In this document: positions 35,069 through 37,886 of the stretch, piece by piece
Layout of the letters: every line of letters begins with the position of its first letter
Position numbering within the stretch: the stretch's first letter is position 1
Assembly: GCA_900299055.1 (NCBI GenBank)
Contig: OMII01000062.1
Coordinates: 1 to 37,886 of the forward strand
From: Pseudomonadota bacterium
GTDB taxonomy: Bacteria; Bdellovibrionota_C; UBA2361; OMII01
Direction: 5' to 3'
Length of the DNA: 37,886 bases
Made by a program: the position numbers and the translations under genes
Notes under the pieces: model-generated
The model's input: the letters and a program-made list of their open reading frames with translations, nothing else
Databases searched by the model: none
Told to the model about the DNA's origin: nothing

Positions 35069-35974
35069 ATGGCAAACGAAGACCTCACGTCATTACGTAG
35101 CTGGTATGCGGACGAAATCGGATGGGCATCCGGGGTCGTTGAGGCGAGCATTCTCAAGGCTTTTGCACGAGTGCCTCGTGAGGACTACCTACCACCTGGG
35201 CCATGGCTTTTATCGACCGCAATGACGCCCGAGCCGTTCCGCAAAACATCAGACGCCGACCCTCACCACCTTTATCACAATGTCGTCGTAGCAATCGATC
35301 CAGACCGCGACCTTAGCTCCGCTCTACCCTCTTATATGGCCCTACTACTCGACCTCGCGCACCTTCAACCGGGCGCCTGTGTCGGGCACATCGGCGCCGG
35401 CCTGGGATACTATTCGGCGATAATGGCTGAGCTTGTGGGCGACAGTGGCTCGATAATCGCGCTGGAACTCGATCCAACGCTAGCTGACCTGGCGACTCGA
35501 AACCTGAAAGACTATTCGAACGTTCAGTGCCTCTGTGCTGATGGCAGCTCGTATACCTTTCTACCTCGCTCGCTTGATGCGTTGATCATCAGTGCCGGGG
35601 CGAGCATTGTGCAGAGATGTTGGCTTGAGAGTTTGCGACAAGGGGGATGTCTCATAGTGCCACTATTCCTCTCCGAGTCAGAGCTTGGACAGGTGACACG
35701 AATTACGCGACGTGGGGAGCGTTTTCGAGTCGAATTCATCATGGATACGATCGTATATCCATGCATCGGCAGTTGTGATAGCGACAGTGGACATCTGCTC
35801 CGTGAGGCAGTTGAAACATTCGGATGGTATTCCGACGCTGAATTACGATTGGACGTCGAGAATGCCGATCAATCTGCCTGGATAGTCACACCGTCATATT
35901 GGATCTCGATGATTGAAGTAGACGGAGATCCCACGGCTCAGATTGCGCCTAACGAGATCGTTGCGGTCCGGTAG
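35069..35974 (+). CDS. PCMT-family protein methyltransferase
   Basis: 301 residues. It resembles protein-L-isoaspartate O-methyltransferases: N-terminal FARVPREDYLPPGPW (~32-46), the SAM-binding HIGAGLGYYSAIMAELVG (~109-126), then IIALELDPTLADLATRNL and a DALIISAGA strand. The substrate-recognition segment that in classical Pcm reads T-I-S-Q-P is here SSALPSYMALL, a pattern of a side branch of the family, so repair of isoaspartate is not certain. A ~90-residue C-terminal extension is not in E. coli Pcm. AGGAG 7 nt before the ATG is a good ribosome binding site. Downstream of purF by 104 nt; functional link unclear. Confidence 0.82.
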   Translation: MANEDLTSLRSWYADEIGWASGVVEASILKAFARVPREDYLPPGPWLLSTAMTPEPFRKTSDADPHHLYHNVVVAIDPDRDLSSALPSYMALLLDLAHLQPGACVGHIGAGLGYYSAIMAELVGDSGSIIALELDPTLADLATRNLKDYSNVQCLCADGSSYTFLPRSLDALIISAGASIVQRCWLESLRQGGCLIVPLFLSESELGQVTRITRRGERFRVEFIMDTIVYPCIGSCDSDSGHLLREAVETFGWYSDAELRLDVENADQSAWIVTPSYWISMIEVDGDPTAQIAPNEIVAVR

Positions 35975-35980
35975 ACATCA

Positions 35981-36223
35981 CTACCACTTACTCTTATAGC
36001 CCTTCGACCAACCTGCTCGCTTCACGTCAGCGGCACAGTCATTCCAGGGACCGCTCATACAATTCATCGAGTCGATGGGCGTCTTGCGGTACATTTTAAC
36101 CCTGTCATAGGAGGCTTGATATCGCGCTCCACCCTTCTGGTTGAAACCGAGAAAAACTCCCCCAACCAGTGCCATCATCAGCCCTGTCGAAGCTACTCCT
36201 GAAATTGTGAAGAACCCTTTCAT
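35981..36223 (-). CDS. Small membrane-anchored or secreted protein
   Basis: 80 residues, not recognised. A hydrophobic Gly/Met-rich segment at ~7-28 should be a signal anchor or signal peptide. The remaining ~50 residues are basic and aromatic, with two Cys at 55 and 63 (NCMSGPWNDC) that could form a disulfide outside the cytoplasm, and a GYKSKW tail. GGGAGAG is 8-9 nt before the ATG at 36223, an unusually good site that supports a real gene. It converges with the methyltransferase gene, 6 nt apart. Confidence 0.7.
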   Translation of the reverse strand: MKGFFTISGVASTGLMMALVGGVFLGFNQKGGARYQASYDRVKMYRKTPIDSMNCMSGPWNDCAADVKRAGWSKGYKSKW

Positions 36224-36531
36224 ACTCAGTCTCTCCCTCGAGCCACCAACTGGGCTCGATACTCCCTGGGGAGCAAGAGCTATGCCGAGCTAACTGAGCT
36301 TATTCGGCTGCCATAACCCCCTGAAAGCAAGAGAGCATCCCTCAAAACAGGAGATTCTCCTAGGCCTCCACTTCTCATACCGTGAAAAGAATGCAGGGAA
36401 ACTCAGACTGCCTATTTCGGGCAATTTCTCTCCAGCACACAGGGGGTCGCCCAGGTCGAATCAATCTAGACACCAATGTGTCAGGACGTATAGCGTACCC
36501 GTGCCTATTACGTTCGAATTCCGGAGTATTC
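36224..36531. other. Divergent intergenic region, 308 nt
   Basis: Between the 80-residue protein (minus) and the Asp-repeat protein (plus). It contains an interrupted palindrome AGGAGATTCTCCT (36349-36361) and the promoter described at 36467-36494. I find no ORF and no recognised riboswitch. Confidence 0.5.
36467..36494 (+). promoter_or_regulatory. Likely promoter of the Asp-repeat secreted protein
   Basis: -35 TAGACA (36467-36472; 5 of 6), 16-base spacer, -10 TATAGC (36489-36494; 4 of 6), ending 37 nt before the ATG at 36532. CGGAG precedes the start codon by 5 nt. Confidence 0.5.
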
Positions 36532-37886
36532 ATGGTCCGATCCTACTTGTGCAGCCTCGCGTACGTGATAGCTGCGTTAACTACTCTCACCCCGCTCACA
36601 CTTATGGCTAACGGTAAGCCTTGCAAGCAGGGACTGAAGGGCGGATACGTAATTTGGAGTAAGGCAGGATCCACGGATGGAACAGGGGCATTTAGCTTCG
36701 GATCGGGACGCGCCTCCGTCTTGCCAGGATTCACCTGGAATGTCTCAGGTAAGCCCTTAAACGTGCGCATTGGAACTGACGAACCATTTAGCGGCGGCAA
36801 CTCCATGAAAGGATTCTATGGACAAGCCGATGACGCAACCAACCTGAACATTCGTATACAAGCTAACGAGACAGACCGTGGTCGCCCGATTCCGCACAGC
36901 GCGATTCTCACGATTCAATTCGACGCAACAACTCCAGCCTCTGGGTGGGGTTTCTCTGTTATAGACCTGGATGTGGACCAGGTCACTATTTCAGCTACAG
37001 ATGCCTCAGGGGCTGCGGTTCCAAAGGACATTATTGCGAAGTGGTTCATTCAAAAATTCGATGCGAACCCCTCTCAGGACGGCGTTAATATCCCCTCATG
37101 GGATCCTACCGACGCTGCCGTCGTAGGCTCGGAGAGTAGATCAACTCGCGTACGAACCACTGTTGAGGGCAGCTTGACTGACAGCGAAGCGGGCTCTGCC
37201 TGGTTTCAACCAAACATTTCTCTAAGGACCCTGACGCTTGAGTATGAGTCTCTCCAGGAGACCGCAACTCCGTCATATCATGTCTTGATCGGCGCGTGTG
37301 CGACGACCTTTACAAGCGCTACTCCAACACCTGCTGCTGGAGGCGACAGCGACGGCGATACGATTTCGGATGCGACTGAGGGTTCCGGTGATGGCGACAA
37401 CGATGACATACCGAATTATTTAGATCTCGACAGTGATGACGACGACATACCGGATTCAGTCGAAGGCGCAGACGATAGCGATAGTGATGGAGTACCAGAT
37501 TATCTCGACGGAGACTCGGATGGAGATAATGTCCCAGATCAAATTGAGCGAGATGCTGATGGCTCTCAATGCGCTGCAACAGGGCTCGACAACAACAGAG
37601 ACGGAATCGACGATGGTGTAGCCTCTTGCTCCACGTCACCGCTCTCTGATGATGACACCGATGGCAACCCGGATCTTACGGACTCCGACTCTGACAATGA
37701 CGGCAAAACTGATGGTGACGAGGCCTACGATATGGATGGAGACGGAGACCGCGACGTAGAGCCGAGCGGAGAGGATACTAACGACAATGGTACCGATGAC
37801 GCCTTTGAGTCGTTTACGACTCCAGATGATCTCAACTTGGGATATGTCGGCGAACTGAATGAGGCGCCGTGCACATCGACATCAGC
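36532..37886 (+). CDS. Secreted protein with thrombospondin-type-3-like calcium-binding repeats, C-terminus missing
   Basis: The frame opens at the ATG at 36532 (CGGAG 5 nt upstream) and stays open to the window end: 451 codons seen, no stop. A signal peptide (~1-27, cleavage near LMA-NG) is followed by a beta-rich domain (~28-265; FDATTPASGWGFSVIDLDVDQ) resembling surface-protein jelly-roll modules. From ~271 to ~427 is a tract of D-x-D-x-D-G units (SDGDTISDATEG, DGDNDDIPNYLD, DSDGVPDYLDGD, DSDNDGKTDGDE) of the thrombospondin type 3 kind, expected to bind many Ca2+ ions and to be very acidic. Such proteins are typically exported or cell-surface. Only four Cys are seen. Function beyond calcium binding is not visible. 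Confidence 0.8.
   Translation, partial: MVRSYLCSLAYVIAALTTLTPLTLMANGKPCKQGLKGGYVIWSKAGSTDGTGAFSFGSGRASVLPGFTWNVSGKPLNVRIGTDEPFSGGNSMKGFYGQADDATNLNIRIQANETDRGRPIPHSAILTIQFDATTPASGWGFSVIDLDVDQVTISATDASGAAVPKDIIAKWFIQKFDANPSQDGVNIPSWDPTDAAVVGSESRSTRVRTTVEGSLTDSEAGSAWFQPNISLRTLTLEYESLQETATPSYHVLIGACATTFTSATPTPAAGGDSDGDTISDATEGSGDGDNDDIPNYLDLDSDDDDIPDSVEGADDSDSDGVPDYLDGDSDGDNVPDQIERDADGSQCAATGLDNNRDGIDDGVASCSTSPLSDDDTDGNPDLTDSDSDNDGKTDGDEAYDMDGDGDRDVEPSGEDTNDNGTDDAFESFTTPDDLNLGYVGELNEAPCTSTS

Noticed and set aside
36224-36531. Possible riboswitch before the secreted Ca-repeat gene (purine-rich GCAGGGAAACTCAG stretch)
   Set aside because: I could not draw the conserved stems of the cyclic-di-GMP or cobalamin aptamers from it.

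Overview
The window looks like chromosomal DNA from an uncultured Gram-negative bacterium. I infer this from a PilP-type pilus protein, AMIN-domain and SYLF proteins with signal peptides, an envelope-type Na+/H+ antiporter family and the PrkA-YhbH-SpoVR module. A proteobacterial or 'deltaproteobacterial-like' lineage is my guess; nothing here fixes the phylum. The first 29 bases are Illumina Nextera adapter, so the left end is a sequencing/assembly artefact joined to a gene that is cut off there. The right end also cuts a gene. Gene density is high, with mostly short operons and frequent strand changes. I see no insertion sequence, integrase, prophage, CRISPR array or rRNA.

Layout. (1) 30-1020: a truncated, divergent RelA/SpoT-synthetase-like gene. 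1141-1888: four tRNA genes (Trp, Tyr, Thr-GGT on minus; Thr-TGT on plus, diverging from Thr-GGT with recognisable promoters for both). (2) 2064-5729: a DUF6508 protein, a secreted SYLF/Ysc84 protein, and a minus-strand pair of DUF2520 oxidoreductase and Na+/H+ antiporter. (3) 5923-8609: a sugar-nucleotide pair, manA and a eukaryotic-type UDP-glucose pyrophosphorylase. (4) 8835-12924: an orphan VirD4/TraD-like ATPase, a saccharopine-dehydrogenase-like protein and a YpsA-like putative molybdenum carrier. (5) 13273-17636: a protein with two HD_4-like domains, ornithine aminotransferase, asparaginyl-tRNA synthetase and tRNA-Pro.

(6) 17910-22612: PilP, ComM (YifB), a coiled-coil membrane protein and a double-AMIN secreted protein. 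Together these suggest type IV pilus and DNA-uptake functions, although pilM, N, O and the secretin are absent. (7) 22745-25869: the least familiar part, a 783-aa protein with several degenerate helix-turn-helix-like modules followed 23 nt later by a TerB/J-domain co-chaperone-like protein. (8) 25911-30609: the prkA-yhbH-spoVR stress operon on minus. (9) 31226-35974: purL-purF (1-nt gap) and a PCMT-family methyltransferase. (10) 35981-37886: a small membrane-anchored protein, and a secreted protein with calcium-binding thrombospondin-type-3-like Asp-rich repeats that runs off the window.

Most of the content is ordinary housekeeping. The best candidates for new biology are the multi-HTH/J-domain pair, the two divergent alarmone-type proteins (the RelA-like synthetase fold and the tandem HD protein, both with changes at key residues), and the orphan translocation ATPase behind a two-tier hairpin leader.
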